Under the pieces are notes generated by a model, which saw only the letters and a list, made by a program, of their open reading frames with translations, ran no database searches and was not told the origin of the DNA. From positions 35,027,567 to 35,091,566 of the forward strand of contig OX579636.1 in NCBI GenBank assembly GCA_951230915.1: 64,000 nucleotides of DNA. Reading direction: 5' to 3'. The DNA is from Antitrichia curtipendula (Eukaryota > Streptophyta > Bryopsida > Hypnales > Leucodontaceae). Of this stretch, positions 1-12,193 are shown piece after piece. Position 1 is the first letter of the stretch; each line of letters opens with the position of its first letter. The translations under genes and the position numbers were made by a program.

Positions 1-889
1 AATTAGACATACCGATAACAATAATCATAACATATTTGAATCTACTTTATTTTTTTTGTTGAATCTTTTTGGCAATTGAAGAAGGATTCCAAACCATATA
101 AGCACATACTTTTCAGACACTTTGTTAATTTATTTTATAAATTTCTAAAACATCATAATAGATTGACATTTTGTTAAGCTTTGGTAAATAACAAGGGCAA
201 CTATCTCTCATGTCCTTGATTGACACCTCCTAACATCTTTTATGAGTTGTTTGGACTTAGAATGGGTCTTTGAAGTAATCATTTCTCTTTCAAACGTATT
301 TATACTAGAATGTTTTATAATGTGATATAGACCTACTTTGAAATTTTTTAAAGGAATTCTTTATCTTTTATGATGTATTTGAAGTTTATAATGTCAATCT
401 ATTAAAAACTATCTTTCAGAAAATCTCAAAATTTGTAACTTATAGAGGATATGTGATTTCAACTACAAAAAATAAATGTTGATATACAATGGCAAAGTAG
501 AGTAACTATATGAATTGAAGGATTTTGAAGTTTGAACCACTACATTATTGTAGATTTTATTTTTTATAAGCTTAACCCAACTCTTAAGTGGTCTAGTGGT
601 TTGAATTTGTCCATGTAAAGTGAAAAATTAAATTGAATTTTATAGTGACATCAAATCTATATCAAGGGAGATTGATGATATATAATTTAGGTGAGTCAAA
701 TATTTTTCTAGTACAAAGACATAGATTCAATGGCCTCCCCAGGTGGTCAATGTGTGAATTTTAGGTAGCCATACTGCAAATCATCTCCAACCCAATTGCA
801 TCCTATTGTATTATAAAATAGTGAAAATTATAAAAGAATAAGCATTATGAAAACTTAAATGTGGAATTGGGATTAAAAAGATTGGAATT
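1..889. other. AT-rich stretch without a recognised gene
   Basis: The stretch is AT-rich with no long open frame. A tRNA A-box-like string (TGGTCTAGTGG) occurs near 590 but has no matching B box at the right spacing, so no RNA gene is called. Confidence 0.5.
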
Positions 890-1029
890 CACTAGAAGAA
901 CCCCGTGTTTTTCTTGACACATTTTTGGTGACATTATGTTTTATTTGATGTTACAACTAATACCTTACGCTATGTCTAATGTCAATGTTGGGTAGAAAAC
1001 TTGCTATTTGACACGGGGTTCTTCTAGTG
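890..1029. mobile_element. 140-bp CACTA-type miniature element
   Basis: The element has a perfect 19-bp terminal inverted repeat, CACTAGAAGAACCCCGTGT at 890-908 and its reverse complement at 1011-1029. It is flanked on both sides by ATT (887-889 and 1030-1032), the 3-bp target duplication expected of CACTA transposons. There is no coding capacity. A 22-bp segment inside the right half (about 989-1010) is repeated just outside the element (about 1031-1052), so the local history is not a simple insertion. Confidence 0.75.
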
Positions 1030-1778
1030 ATTGGGTAGAAAACTTGCTATTTCATGACTTCAATGAACACCACCATGCAGTTTCTACTCATGGCAAAATG
1101 TTTGGTCATTATTCCATAACCTTCAAAGACATTTTTGAATTACCATTGCAATCATTTAGGGAGTTACTTTAGAATCCACATGCACAAGAATAGTCCCTCA
1201 CAATCTCTTAGGACAACATTAGTTCACTGTAATGTACCTTTGAGTCATCAAAATGAAGCTTCCTCTCATGAATCTGGCTATGGTCGAACCGTCCTCTTGA
1301 TGCTGCTGATTTGGAGATCAAGAATTCTGGAAAACAATCCAACCTAATCCCTTACTTTCTTATGTAAGTTATAAGTTTCTTAAGTTTGCAAGCTCATGTT
1401 TCTTATCTTATTTATTAAACTTTGGATTCAAAACCTGAGTTTTTGGCTTGTGCATCTCAACAACAAAATACCTGAAAGTTTTTGGTCTGGAAATTCAAGT
1501 GGAACACAAACTTTAATGATTCAGTTCCAGCTAAATAATTCACATGAAGTCCTATGAAAGTATGTGTGACTGGCAAGCATTTTAGTAATTTGCTCTAGAT
1601 CCACAATCTATTTTTTTATATCAATATAACAATGATTTTTCTATAGCCCACATTGCAATGGGCAGCCTTTCTAATTACCCTTGTAGCTGCCAACAAATTC
1701 AAAATTTTACCTAGGCTAATGGTGGCTTGCAAGGCTTCAAGTGATGAATTATACTCCTATCACATCTGAAATGGTTCA
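1030..1778. other. AT-rich stretch, nothing recognised
   Basis: It contains an open frame of about 70 codons (1135-1347, from a TTG) with no recognisable motif and no exon-like signals. No gene is supported. Confidence 0.5.
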
Positions 1779-2731
1779 TTAACCCCTAAAGGTTTTTGAC
1801 TATGTTTTCACAAAAAACGCTCCCAAACTGCCATTTCTAGTACAAGTACCAAATTTTGGAAAAAAAACATTTTTGGACACATGTGACCGTAGGATCTTGT
1901 AGTAAACTAGTTTGAGAAGATGTGGAAAAAATTTCAGAAATTTCCACCGTGTAGATTGCAAGATATTAGCATTTGAAGTGACAAAAACCCTTTTTTTGTC
2001 CCTGCGAAAAACCGGGCAGCTGCACTTCACATGGTCACATTTGTATGAAAAAATGTCCAAAATGGTGGTAACTCTTTGGATTCATTCTTCAAAGCAAGTT
2101 AGCTACATGATTGAAAAATTTCAGATCATTTGGAAATGTACAACATATAGGAAAAAAATAGTAAGTAGAAAGAAGTAGAAAATGATTCAAAACACTAAAT
2201 TGTTAAGGATTTAATTATGGAATTGAAAAATGCCAATCCAAACGATTGTAATGTTGTAATAATCAATCTACACCTTGTGTTTGTATTTTTTTCCAAAAAT
2301 ATTGAAAATTGAGTTAAATAAAGGACTTCAAAGTTTATTTTAGAGTAGAGATTCCATAACTACCCGCAAACTACCCACAACTAAAATTCCTCATAACTTT
2401 CATCTCATAAATCAAAGTGGAATGATTCAAAGCTTTCTTTGTGTATATAAATCTAGTGAACCAATTTCAAATTTTTATTTCTTTAGAAAATGATTTTTAA
2501 AGAAGTTCTTTTTGCTGCCCGGGCTGCCCGCCGAACAATGAAAACTACATATCATACCATAACTTTTTAACCATGTGGCCAAAAGTTATGAAAATTGTTG
2601 GGCCCTAAAGCTACTCCTCGGGCACATCTTGTGTGAAAATTTCAAAGAAAAAAAATAAAAATTCCATTCGTGGTGAGCTGCCCAAAAACGCTATGTTGTC
2701 AAAAAACGGTGTTTGGTCCTTTAGGGGTTAA
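1779..2731. mobile_element. TTAA-type inverted-repeat element, copy A
   Basis: This 953-bp element begins TTAACCCCTAAAGG (1779-1792) and ends with the exact reverse complement (2718-2731), with imperfect complementarity continuing inward (AAAAACGCT-type strings near both ends). It shares its interior with copies at 5741, 10193 and 51589. It encodes no long protein and looks non-autonomous. If the outer TTAA is the target duplication, the element proper starts CCC and ends GGG, as piggyBac-type elements do; that assignment is inference. Confidence 0.75.
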
Positions 2732-3572
2732 CCTAGGAAGGACGCCGCATACAATAAGTGTTTGATGAATGATAAGGAATTCTCCAATGTAGGACAAAAC
2801 TACAACTATTCATCTTTGGAATTTTTTGTGGAAAGTGGAGAACATCTACAGTAGCTTGACTTCCAATGAGTATTTTTGGATTTTTTTAATTCCAAGGACT
2901 CTTATGGTTATACAATGCATGATTTCTAAAGTCACCCCCCGTGTCGTTCCAAGGTTATAATCTAGCTTGAGTAATGGACAAGAGCTAAGTACTAGCCTGG
3001 TTAAAGGAATGTGAAGCAATTCTCAAGTTTGCATTTTGAGGATTTATTTGATAAATTTCAATTGACATTCACTTAATTAATATAAATGTCAATATGATGC
3101 ATGGAATGTACCACCATTAATTGAAAAGAGTTTTTTTATCTCCATATGCAGCCCAACAAGGATAAACTTTAGACAAGAGTTAAAAGAAATTGGATAATTT
3201 CATCGATGACAATGTGCTAACTTGATGATGTAGGATCAAGAATGCTACCTAGAGGGCTTGTAAGAATTCTACATACTCCATGTGAATACCAACAAAGAAG
3301 TCATTGGCAATTTTGTTTTCACGTGGTAGAGAAAAAGATATGTACATGAATTTAGGACCTTCTCCCACTTGTGTCCCCTATCTATCAGTCGAACATTTCA
3401 ACTCAAAAATCTTGCATAACCATGGAGAGAAGACTCAATTAATTGGATTAGGGTATATAGTGGATATGCTTATAGATCTTCATCCAAACCATTTCCTTTG
3501 CAAAACTTGAGAAGTTCACAATGATATGGGGGGTCGGAGATTGAAATTCCATGGGCAAATTAAAGTAGATAT
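2732..3572. other. AT-rich stretch, nothing recognised
   Basis: No gene, RNA or clear repeat seen. An open frame from 3304 (68 codons) has no recognisable motif. Confidence 0.45.
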
Positions 3573-3783
3573 GGAGAATTTCATTAAAATGGTGCCATTC
3601 CACAACTTTGGCACTATTACAGTTCAAACTGTGGGGCCTAAAATCTACACTTGTCCTACATTTCACTTTTATGGTTTAAATCGTGCAATCTAAAATGTAT
3701 CCTTTTCCTAGATGACACTTTTACGGTTTAGACCATACACTTTGAAAATGACATATGAAATATGCCATTTTAATGAAATTCCC
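3573..3783. mobile_element. 211-bp inverted-repeat (MITE-like) element
   Basis: GGAGAATTTCATTAAAATGG at 3573-3592 is matched by CCATTTTAATGAAATTCCC at 3765-3783 in inverted orientation, with one mismatch. The interior also holds imperfect palindromic pieces. No coding capacity is present and no certain target duplication was found. Confidence 0.55.
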
Positions 3784-5740
3784 TATAGATGTGATTAGTT
3801 TTCAAGGCAAGAATTGCTTTGTTCTTGTTGGTTGTACCTATGGAGATTTGTGTAGGGAAATTTTTGGTTCTCTAGTGGATTCTTATGTGTAGATGTAGCC
3901 AAAATGCAATATAAAACCTTATTGATTGAGGATGAAAATTAAAGCTCTTACCTTGCCTATATATAAGCATGCTTCCGTCCTATTTTTGTAAAATCTAAGT
4001 ATATGAAGATTTTGCATGCTTGTTGATCAGTTAGACCTCAAAAATTTCAATTAAAATCAAGGGAGTAGGAAGTCACGTGTATGAGATGACTTTTTGGAGC
4101 ATGATCTGGAAAACCAAATGAACATACTCTTCAACTACGCCAACTATTTAGGATTGTTAGAGTAATTTCTTTCTCTCTTATATATGAAATTGCAAACATA
4201 TTTGTGAGGCATAGAAATGTAGTCTAGAATATTGTTTAGGATTTAAGTCTGAAGAGAGCTAGGGAGGAAGGGGAATGTAAATGTGGAGTTCCTAGTGTAG
4301 AGTTTCTAGACAAACAACTTATAACTTGAGAAGAATCTAGATATAAGATCTTCATCTTTCAATTCCCTCATCCCTAAATAAAGTGATTCAAAACCTTGTA
4401 AAGTTTAGGAAGCTCCAAGTAACTAAGCTAGTCACATTGCTCGAGAATAGACAAAAAATCATTTTTCAACTTTAATTTATTAGAATGTACTTCATTCCTT
4501 TCATATAGCTTCAACATGAAGCTCTTGAAACCATTCATGATCTACCCAGTGGATGCCATCTCTCTTAAGAACTAATCTTGGAAGGGTAGAGCCTACGATC
4601 ATGCTTTTAAATTTTGGGATCCTTTACACTTTATGCTCCATTTGTTAAAATCAGTAACTAATTTTAAATTTTAAAAAATTATTTTCAACAATGAAATCAT
4701 GTGTCTTGTATAAGTTATGGAAATTTCAGATTTTTTTGAGAAGATTTGAAAGTTCCCATAAATCTTCACAAAAAGATTTGAAATGTTTGAAATTTTTTAA
4801 TGATTCCTATTATCAGCTAATAATGATTTTCCATTTATAAAATGACATGGGATTTTTATTAACACTAGAATGTACCTATGGTGAATTTTTCAGATTTATG
4901 AGCCAAGTTTTTATTTGATATGAATTTTCTTCATTCTTTCTTAAAAAATTCATAGTAATTCAAATCTTTACAAAATCGTTTGAAATTTCATGATTTCTAG
5001 AATAAGGGTTATTTCAATTTATTTATTTTAAATTGTAAGAAAAAAACATTTACATAGTATGACAAATTAGAATATAAAATGTGAAGAAGTTTGAAATTTG
5101 AGAGCATGGTTATACACTTTATCCCTCTAGTACTAAATAACCACCATGTTAGGTTTCCATCTCCCCTTAATGTTAATACTTGCTCTAAAGCAAGGCTCCT
5201 TCTTTGTTCTTGGAAACCAGAAAGTGCCTTTATAATAATACCGTCCAACAGAATATTGTACCCAACTATTAAGGTGGGCAAAAATTAAATAAAAAAACAA
5301 ATATTGTATTTTTTTTTAAACTAATTTTGTGGGAGTTGAAAAATTAAAAAAATAATGCTGAAAGTACCAATATCTAGAAATGGATCAAATGGTGAAATTC
5401 AAGTCATCCGTTGATAGAAATTTAATAATTTAATTTTTATCAAAGTATCACACATACTATCAAATATAAAGATATTTTTGTATGGTAATTCTAAAGGCTA
5501 ACTTCAATAATATGTTGTAAGTAGGAAAAATGAAGAGGTTCTTCTTACAATGAGATTTATTGTTCTTCATCAATCTTCAAAGATTATGGAATATTTGAAG
5601 CAAGGTTGTAGCTCAAAGGGAAAAAAGAAGAAGCAATTGTGTTCACACTAGAACTCCATACCTCGTTAAAACATAATTGTAAATTTGTTTTTTTCAAAAT
5701 GTAGTCAATTAAGAAAATATAGGAAATGAAATTCACCTCT
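3784..5740. other. AT-rich stretch, nothing recognised
   Basis: About 2 kb of AT-rich DNA. Overlapping open frames near 5009-5288 on both strands are compositional and lack motifs. Confidence 0.45.
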
Positions 5741-6706
5741 TTAACCCCTAAAGTTCCTTGACTATGATTTCACCAAAAACGCTCAAGAACTGCCATTTTT
5801 AGTACAAATACCAAGCTTTTGAAAAAAAACTTTTTTTGACACATGTAATCGTAGGATCTTATAGTATGCTGACTTGAGAACATGTGGTAAAAAATTCAGA
5901 ACTTTCTACCGCATGGATTGCAAGGTATAAGCATTCAAAATCACTAAAATTGTTTTTGACCCTGTGGAAAAATCGGACAGCTGCACTCCACAAGCTCACT
6001 TTTCTATGAAAAAATGTCCAAAATAGTGGTGCTTCTTTGAATTATTTTTCCTAAACGAGTTGGCTACGTACTTAAAAGTTTCACACCATTTGGAATTGTA
6101 CAACATATAGGAAAAAAAACAGTAAGTAGAACGAAGTAAAGAAATGATTCAAAATACTAAATTGTTAAGAATTTAGAAATGAAATTGGAAAATACCAATC
6201 CCAATGGTCGAGATGCTATAATGAACAATCTACATCCTATGATTTTATTTTTTTCAAAAAATAGTGAAAATTGAATAAGATGAAGAACTTCAAATTTTTT
6301 TTAGAGATTTTATTTTTTATTTTTTTTAATTTTTTCTTAAAGATTCCATAACTGCCCGCAAACTAAAACTCTTCATTACTTTTGACTCATTGGTCAAAAT
6401 GGAATGATTAAAATCTTTCCACGTATATATAACTCTAGAAAATCAATTTCAAATTTTGTTTTTGAAGAAAGTGATTTTTTCTGATCTGCCCGGACTGCCC
6501 GGCCGAGAAAAAAAGTAACATACTAGGCCATAACTTTTTACTTGTATTTCCAAATGTCATGAAAGTTAGTGCATATGAAAGATATTCCTTTGCGCAACTT
6601 CTATTAAAATTTCAGCTAAAAATATGAAAATTTCTAGTCAAAGGTACTTGCCCAAAATTTCTATACTGCCAAAAAACGCATGATGGTCTTTAAGTTTAGG
6701 GGTTAA
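5741..6706. mobile_element. TTAA-type inverted-repeat element, copy B
   Basis: It runs from TTAACCCCTAAAG to the complementary TTTAGGGGTTAA, about 966 bp. It parallels copy A throughout: both have an AAAAACGCTC string after the left end, a GCAGCTGCACT-like string about 230 bp in, a CTGCCCGG.CTGCCCG string about 740 bp in, and an AAAAAACG string before the right end. It is in the same orientation as copy A. Confidence 0.75.
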
Positions 6707-7445
6707 AATCTATTTGTGATTTGGAGTTTCCAATAGAAAGTTATAGTGGTCTAAAGTTCAATGACTTGACTATGAATGTTTGAATTCTTTTACATCTTAA
6801 TCTTGTAAGGACGTTGTAGACCTATAAGGTTCAATGAATTATAGAAATAAAAAATGCAACTATTGGTTCAACAATTGGAGTATTTTGATAACTTCCTTGG
6901 TCATGAGGGTTAATTTACATACTTCATGTGGATTATTCTACCTCCTACCTTCCCACTTCAATAAAATACTTGCATTCTTTCTACTAATTAAACATTAAGT
7001 GGCTTGTAAAGATATGTACGATGTAGATAGACAAAATAGCCACATACAAGATGGCAGAATTTTGAAAAAAATAAAAATAATTTCTTCTATTAATTTTGAA
7101 AGCATCTAATAATTGAACTACTTTCTAGCTTTAATGAATTATTTGACATGAAATACCAACCTTATTAGATGGATACAATACTTGTCATAATGGATTGATT
7201 AAATGATACAAGATCAATGAATTTTTTTGGTGAAACTTTCACCAAATTTGTACATGATTTTTTATTTGGAAATGTTTTTTAGTGCATAACAATATAAATA
7301 ATTTAGCATTTGTAACAAGGTGTCTATTTGCTAACATAAAGAATGTAATTGAATGATGAAGAAGACCATTGTTATGTGACTGATGCAAATGTTTTCTTTC
7401 AATAGAATGATACTTGTCTCACGTACTCTTTGATTGCATGATGTG
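6707..7445. other. AT-rich stretch, nothing recognised
   Basis: No gene or clear repeat seen between copy B and the next inverted-repeat element. Confidence 0.45.
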
Positions 7446-8178
7446 GGGTGAATGCAAGAAAGACTAGTACTATTTTTTGTCACACTTGACGTGTCGGACT
7501 TGTTATCGGTTATAACTTTTGAAGAATGAATTCAATTAGCTTGAAATTTTTTTTGGAGATGGCTAACCTGATCTTGTTTAAATCCCTTATTTTTCAAAAA
7601 TATTTAAAAATCATTTTATATTTAAATTTCAATTTAGCTAATTTGTCACACTTTGCAGTTTAGGGGGTTTTAGTACTGGGGAGAATCCAAACTTAATGAT
7701 CTAGATCTGAAATTTCTATGGTCTATTCCCATAGTAGGAATTCATGTATCTACCAAAGGAAATTTAGAAATATTTTATTGTATGCCCTCCACATACGTGC
7801 AAACAGGGCTCCCTTGCGCGCGCAGTTCTGAACATTCAAAATTCTTTCAAGATCATTTTTTTGGTGAAATGTCTTTCCTATAAAGTCTTCCCAAATGGAA
7901 AATTTTTAGTTTCCTTAAAAATTGTTTTTTCTATTTTTTACAAATTAAAATGTGAAAGTACCTATTTTCATGAGATTTTGCACTTTTTCAGTTCTCCTAC
8001 TTAGAGAATTTTTCTATGCTTTTCCTTCCTAGGGTAACTTCTTCTTAAAGGTGTATACATTAAATATATTTTTCAGATTTTCTTTAAATTGTTTTTCTAA
8101 TTATACAGTACTCCCAAAAAAAACATGAGTACTGTGGAAAACGCTACGCAAAGTGGACGGTCTTTCTTGCATTCACCC
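7446..8178. mobile_element. 733-bp element with perfect 19-bp inverted repeats
   Basis: GGGTGAATGCAAGAAAGAC at 7446-7464 is perfectly repeated in inverse orientation at 8160-8178. The interior is AT-rich without an open frame. TGTGG-like strings flank both sides but do not align well enough for a confident target duplication. The size and the absence of coding suggest a non-autonomous DNA transposon; the superfamily is not assigned. Confidence 0.65.
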
Positions 8179-9968
8179 TGTGGCAGTTTGTCTTTTCCAA
8201 TTTAATTCTTTGTTAAATTTTTAGCTTTTGAAAACTGTGAAATATATCTTTGTTTTGGTGTATCAAGGAGAGTTTTTAGTTGTGTTGAATAATATTAAGT
8301 AAGTTTAATGCTTTTAAGAAGATGAATTTACCAATGCCCTATCCAAAACCAAAATTTAAAGATGTATATGCCAATTTTCAAGTGATAGAGACAAAGTGAT
8401 AGAGACAATGAAAGTATACAATCACATCCATTTTTTAACTTTGAAGTAAACAAGCATGCCTAAGGGAATCATAAACTTTTTCAAAAGCTTATTGTGAAAA
8501 CTTCACAAATCAAATGAAGTGAATTCAAGTATGTTAGGGAAAGTTTTTTGTTAGTGTAAGTTGGATTTTTCCTAAGCGGGAACTTAACCCAAGGTACTTG
8601 TATAGGGATTCTTATGGAAAAAGGTCAATTAGCCTATCATATTGGTGTCTAAGGTCACTTTTCAAATAGGATTTATTTCAAAATGTATTTAGTTGATGTT
8701 TGGCTATTAATTTCCAATACGTATCACAAGTAATTTAAGCATTGAATTGGACCCAACAATTGTCACTACAAGGGTACCGAATTCAATGCTAAAAAATTAA
8801 TCAATAATTTGTGCTCATAGAACATCTATTTGACCTCACATTAATACCAGCAGCATACACAACAACAATTTGCTATACTTAGAGTAAATCAATCTCCCAC
8901 AACAATTTATCAATACAACATTAGTATCAAGCCTGGCAATTAGCTGCAAACCAATGCACAAGCAATTAACTGTTCAGTTACGTGATCAAGTTAATACAAA
9001 GAATACACATGCATGATACAATCAAATTAAATGGCCATATATATTTTATAATTTTCTTACTATCTTCTTCAATCGTTCCAAATAATAACTTATCTTCTTT
9101 TCACATTCAAATTTCAACCACCCAACTCAGCCGTCAACCCGATGATATCAAATACTCAACTTTTCACAACACGGCTATTTGCTTTTTGGTGAAGTAACTT
9201 GCCAGGTTGACTATCTACCTTACTACGCAATTTGCCTCAATCTATCAAACTACAATACTCTCACAATCAAGTAGCAATTTTACAATTAATTAACGAATTG
9301 GAAATAGGGATCTAAAGATCCACAAGGTGCTGGCGCAATTTGGTCATACTACAACAAATTGCAAACTAATATGATCATAGATACACACGCTCACACATAA
9401 AACACACATCATTTGGAAACATAATCGATTGAAGGAATACAATTATACATCAAATCGTCAATGAGCCATACTCGTCAAATATGCTTGGATATGAACTAAA
9501 CAAAAAACAAAAAAACTTGCCCTTGCTAAATAGTCCAAGGATTGCACGACAACTCCTTGAATATTTGATCCTAAAAGTCATAAGGCTACTTTGCCACCCT
9601 TCCTATCCTAACCAATTGCCCTCTTGCAATCCAAAACAAGTCCTTTTTACATTCCAACAAAATCTCAAGCTATTTACCACTTCAAAACCGAAATAAAAAG
9701 ACTTACCTAGCATGAAAGGAATTGCAAAATCAAAAAGGCAATTGGCTCAAAAGATTTAATGACTACATTTAGGCTATTTTCATTTATTTGATTTGTTTTG
9801 TCATTAGTTCCTTCATGATTTTGTGCAAGGTTCTCAAAATTAATTCATTTAGAAACAAAAAAGAAAGGCAAGCTTGCAAAAAGTAAGATTTTATATTTAT
9901 ATTCTTTGCATGGCATAAATAATTTGTTTATTACGTTGAGATCTTCGAGACCGTGCATGCCTTGGTTG
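8179..9968. other. Non-coding stretch with an A/C-rich tract
   Basis: Base composition shifts around 8740-9700 to A- and C-rich on the + strand (many CAA and ACA strings), which opens short reading frames without recognisable motifs. It may be an old repeat remnant; no family was identified. Confidence 0.4.
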
Positions 9969-10027
9969 CATTGAAAAGCTCTTTGTGAGGAGGGGTGCAC
10001 GGACTTTGTTTCATGGCATTTGGACCA
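9969..10027 (+). repeat. Dispersed repeat fragment, copy 1
   Basis: The string running from ATTGAAAAGCTCT to TTTCATGGCATTTGGACC recurs in diverged form at 11811-11870. It is probably a remnant of a dispersed repeat. Confidence 0.45.
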
Positions 10028-10192
10028 CTAGAAGATGTTTGGTCCAAAAACAAGACCGCGAGTTCCCAAGAGTTCCCGGACTACAGGGAACAATAGATAA
10101 TCTGCCAAATCAACAATCTAGTGTGGTCGTGACCGTGCCATGTCAGATAATATTATTTAATTCATTATTTGATATTATTTTTAAAATAATTT

Positions 10193-10866
10193 TTAATCCC
10201 TAAAGAACTGTTTGTCCCCTTGAAAAACAATTTGGGTCCAGGTAGGTTCCTATTGTCTCAGTTTGTAGTGAATATTTTTGAAATTTTTGAAATATGTGCG
10301 GTTTTGTGAGAGCTTTGAAGATATAAGAGTTTTTTTATTTTAATCGGTGCCTGAGAGAAAAAATTATGGCACAATAAGCCCAAAATTGAGGTTGGTGGGC
10401 AATACAAAAAATCACAAAAAAACAAAATAAATTTTTAATTTTTTTAATCCATCTTGGAGCTATTTTCAATTTTGAACCTACTTCTGTTTAACAATTTTTT
10501 AATGAGTAAAAATTAATTGTTTTTTCTTGAATTTTTTTAGATTCTCAACTCAACTATTCAATATTAAAATTTAAAAAATCAAAATCAATAGTACAAAAAT
10601 TTGAAGTTAAGAAGATTCAAAGCCAAAAAATCTAGTCAAGCAAGTTGCAATAGGAATTGTTTCTTTTACTTTGGATGCAAATATTTTGTAGTTTATAGGG
10701 TCAAAGTTTCTGAGATTTCTTCCATACATTTTTATACTAGTCTAGTATAAGATCCTATAGTTAGATATGCAAAAAAATAACTTTTAAAGTTTTTTGTTCT
10801 TTGCAACAGAAATGGTAGCTTTGAGTGTTTTTTGATGGAAAAAGGTCTTGGTTCTTTAAGGGTTAA
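10193..10866. mobile_element. TTAA-type inverted-repeat element, copy C
   Basis: The left end TTAATCCCTAAAG and right end CTTTAAGGGTTAA match the family termini. Its reverse complement follows copy A, with a shared CTACCATTTCTGTT/CTGCCATTTCTAGT string and a TAGGATCTT string near one end, so it lies inverted relative to copies A and B. It is shorter (674 bp), implying internal deletion. Confidence 0.65.
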
Positions 10867-12143
10867 ACATTTTAACAATTTTAATTTAAAAATTTAATTA
10901 ATTAATTATTTATTTATTTAAATATTTTGATTAGTTTTCAATCTAGAAAAGAAGCTTGAAACAGCCATCCCATGCCCTCAAATCCCATTTAATGATAAAG
11001 TGTGAAAGTTATGGATTTTTAATTTATTTTTGAAATAAATAATTACTTTTATTTTTACTTTATTTTGATTGTGGCAATGGCACAGGGCACACTAATACTT
11101 TTAAAGTGTAAAAAAGCTCAAAAGAAATTCAAATATGCTTATTAGATCCTAATATTGATAGTACTTTATGGGTTTTTTTCAAAAGTAAAAAGTAATCATT
11201 TTGTTGTACTTTGTAATGTTGAAAATTGGTCAAATTTGACTTTTCAATTGCTATCTAGGACTAGAGAAACAACTTCGAGCAATAGTTTCCCCTCCATCTA
11301 TACAATTATGATTTGAAAGACAAATGAAATAACTTGAAAGGGTCAATCAACATTGTTTGTTCTTACTTTTTACATCTCTTTGAGTGTTGTCCAATTGAAG
11401 GAGATGAAGCTTTTGGAAGTGGTACAAAGTTTCACAAATGGTCTTGGGCCCATACTATTTACCCACAAAATGACACCTCACAATCAAAAGTTAATTGTCT
11501 ATTGGTGCTCCTTGAAAATGTCCAATTTTTTTTAATATTTTAATATTTCAAAATTGCACTTTGAAAAGGGTTCCAAAATGCAAAGTTTCTAATATGCAAG
11601 GAGATGAAGCTTAATTTGGAAATGTTATTTTAAACCTTAATCTAGAACATTTTCTCTAGCAAAAAGATTATTTGAGGACAAAGGGAGTATATATTTTTTT
11701 ATCTTTCAGGATCTTCATGTGCCATCTATATTCTAAATTAGGTTATTTATTTGTTTTGTTGTTATGGTGATAACTCTAGAATCATGCGTCTTCTAGTCGC
11801 AATGTTAATATCATTGAAAAGCTCTCTACAAGGAAGAATGCACATGCTTTGTTTCATGGCATTTGGACCTACAATGTGAAAGTTATTGAATTTCAAAATT
11901 TTATGAATTAAAAAATTATATTTACATTTATTTGGTTGTGGCACCCGCACAAGGCACATTGGTACAACATTTAAATTGCAACATATGCAATGTGAATATA
12001 ATCATCTATTACCTTTAAATAAATTTAGATGATAAAAAATAATTGACTAATTCAACCATATTGTACTAGACTATTGTTATTAGATTTCTTTGTCAAATAA
12101 TTTCTTAATTTGCCAAAAACTAAGAAAATTTTGCCAATATTTT

Positions 12144-12145
<2 letters not shown>
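10867..12145. other. AT-rich stretch with repeat fragments
   Basis: No gene seen. It holds the second copy of the dispersed fragment (11811-11870) and, near 11674-11691, GGACAAAGGGAGTATA, which resembles the right terminus of a Stowaway MITE but has no partner left end. Confidence 0.4.
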
Positions 12146-12190
<45 letters not shown>

Positions 12191-12193
12191 GTT
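12146..12193. repeat. ATT trinucleotide microsatellite
   Basis: About 14 near-perfect units of ATT/TTA in a row. The polyisoleucine minus-strand frame it creates is an artefact. Confidence 0.9.

Noticed and set aside
580..800. tRNA or SINE with the A-box-like TGGTCTAGTGG
   Set aside because: No B box at a workable distance and no cloverleaf.
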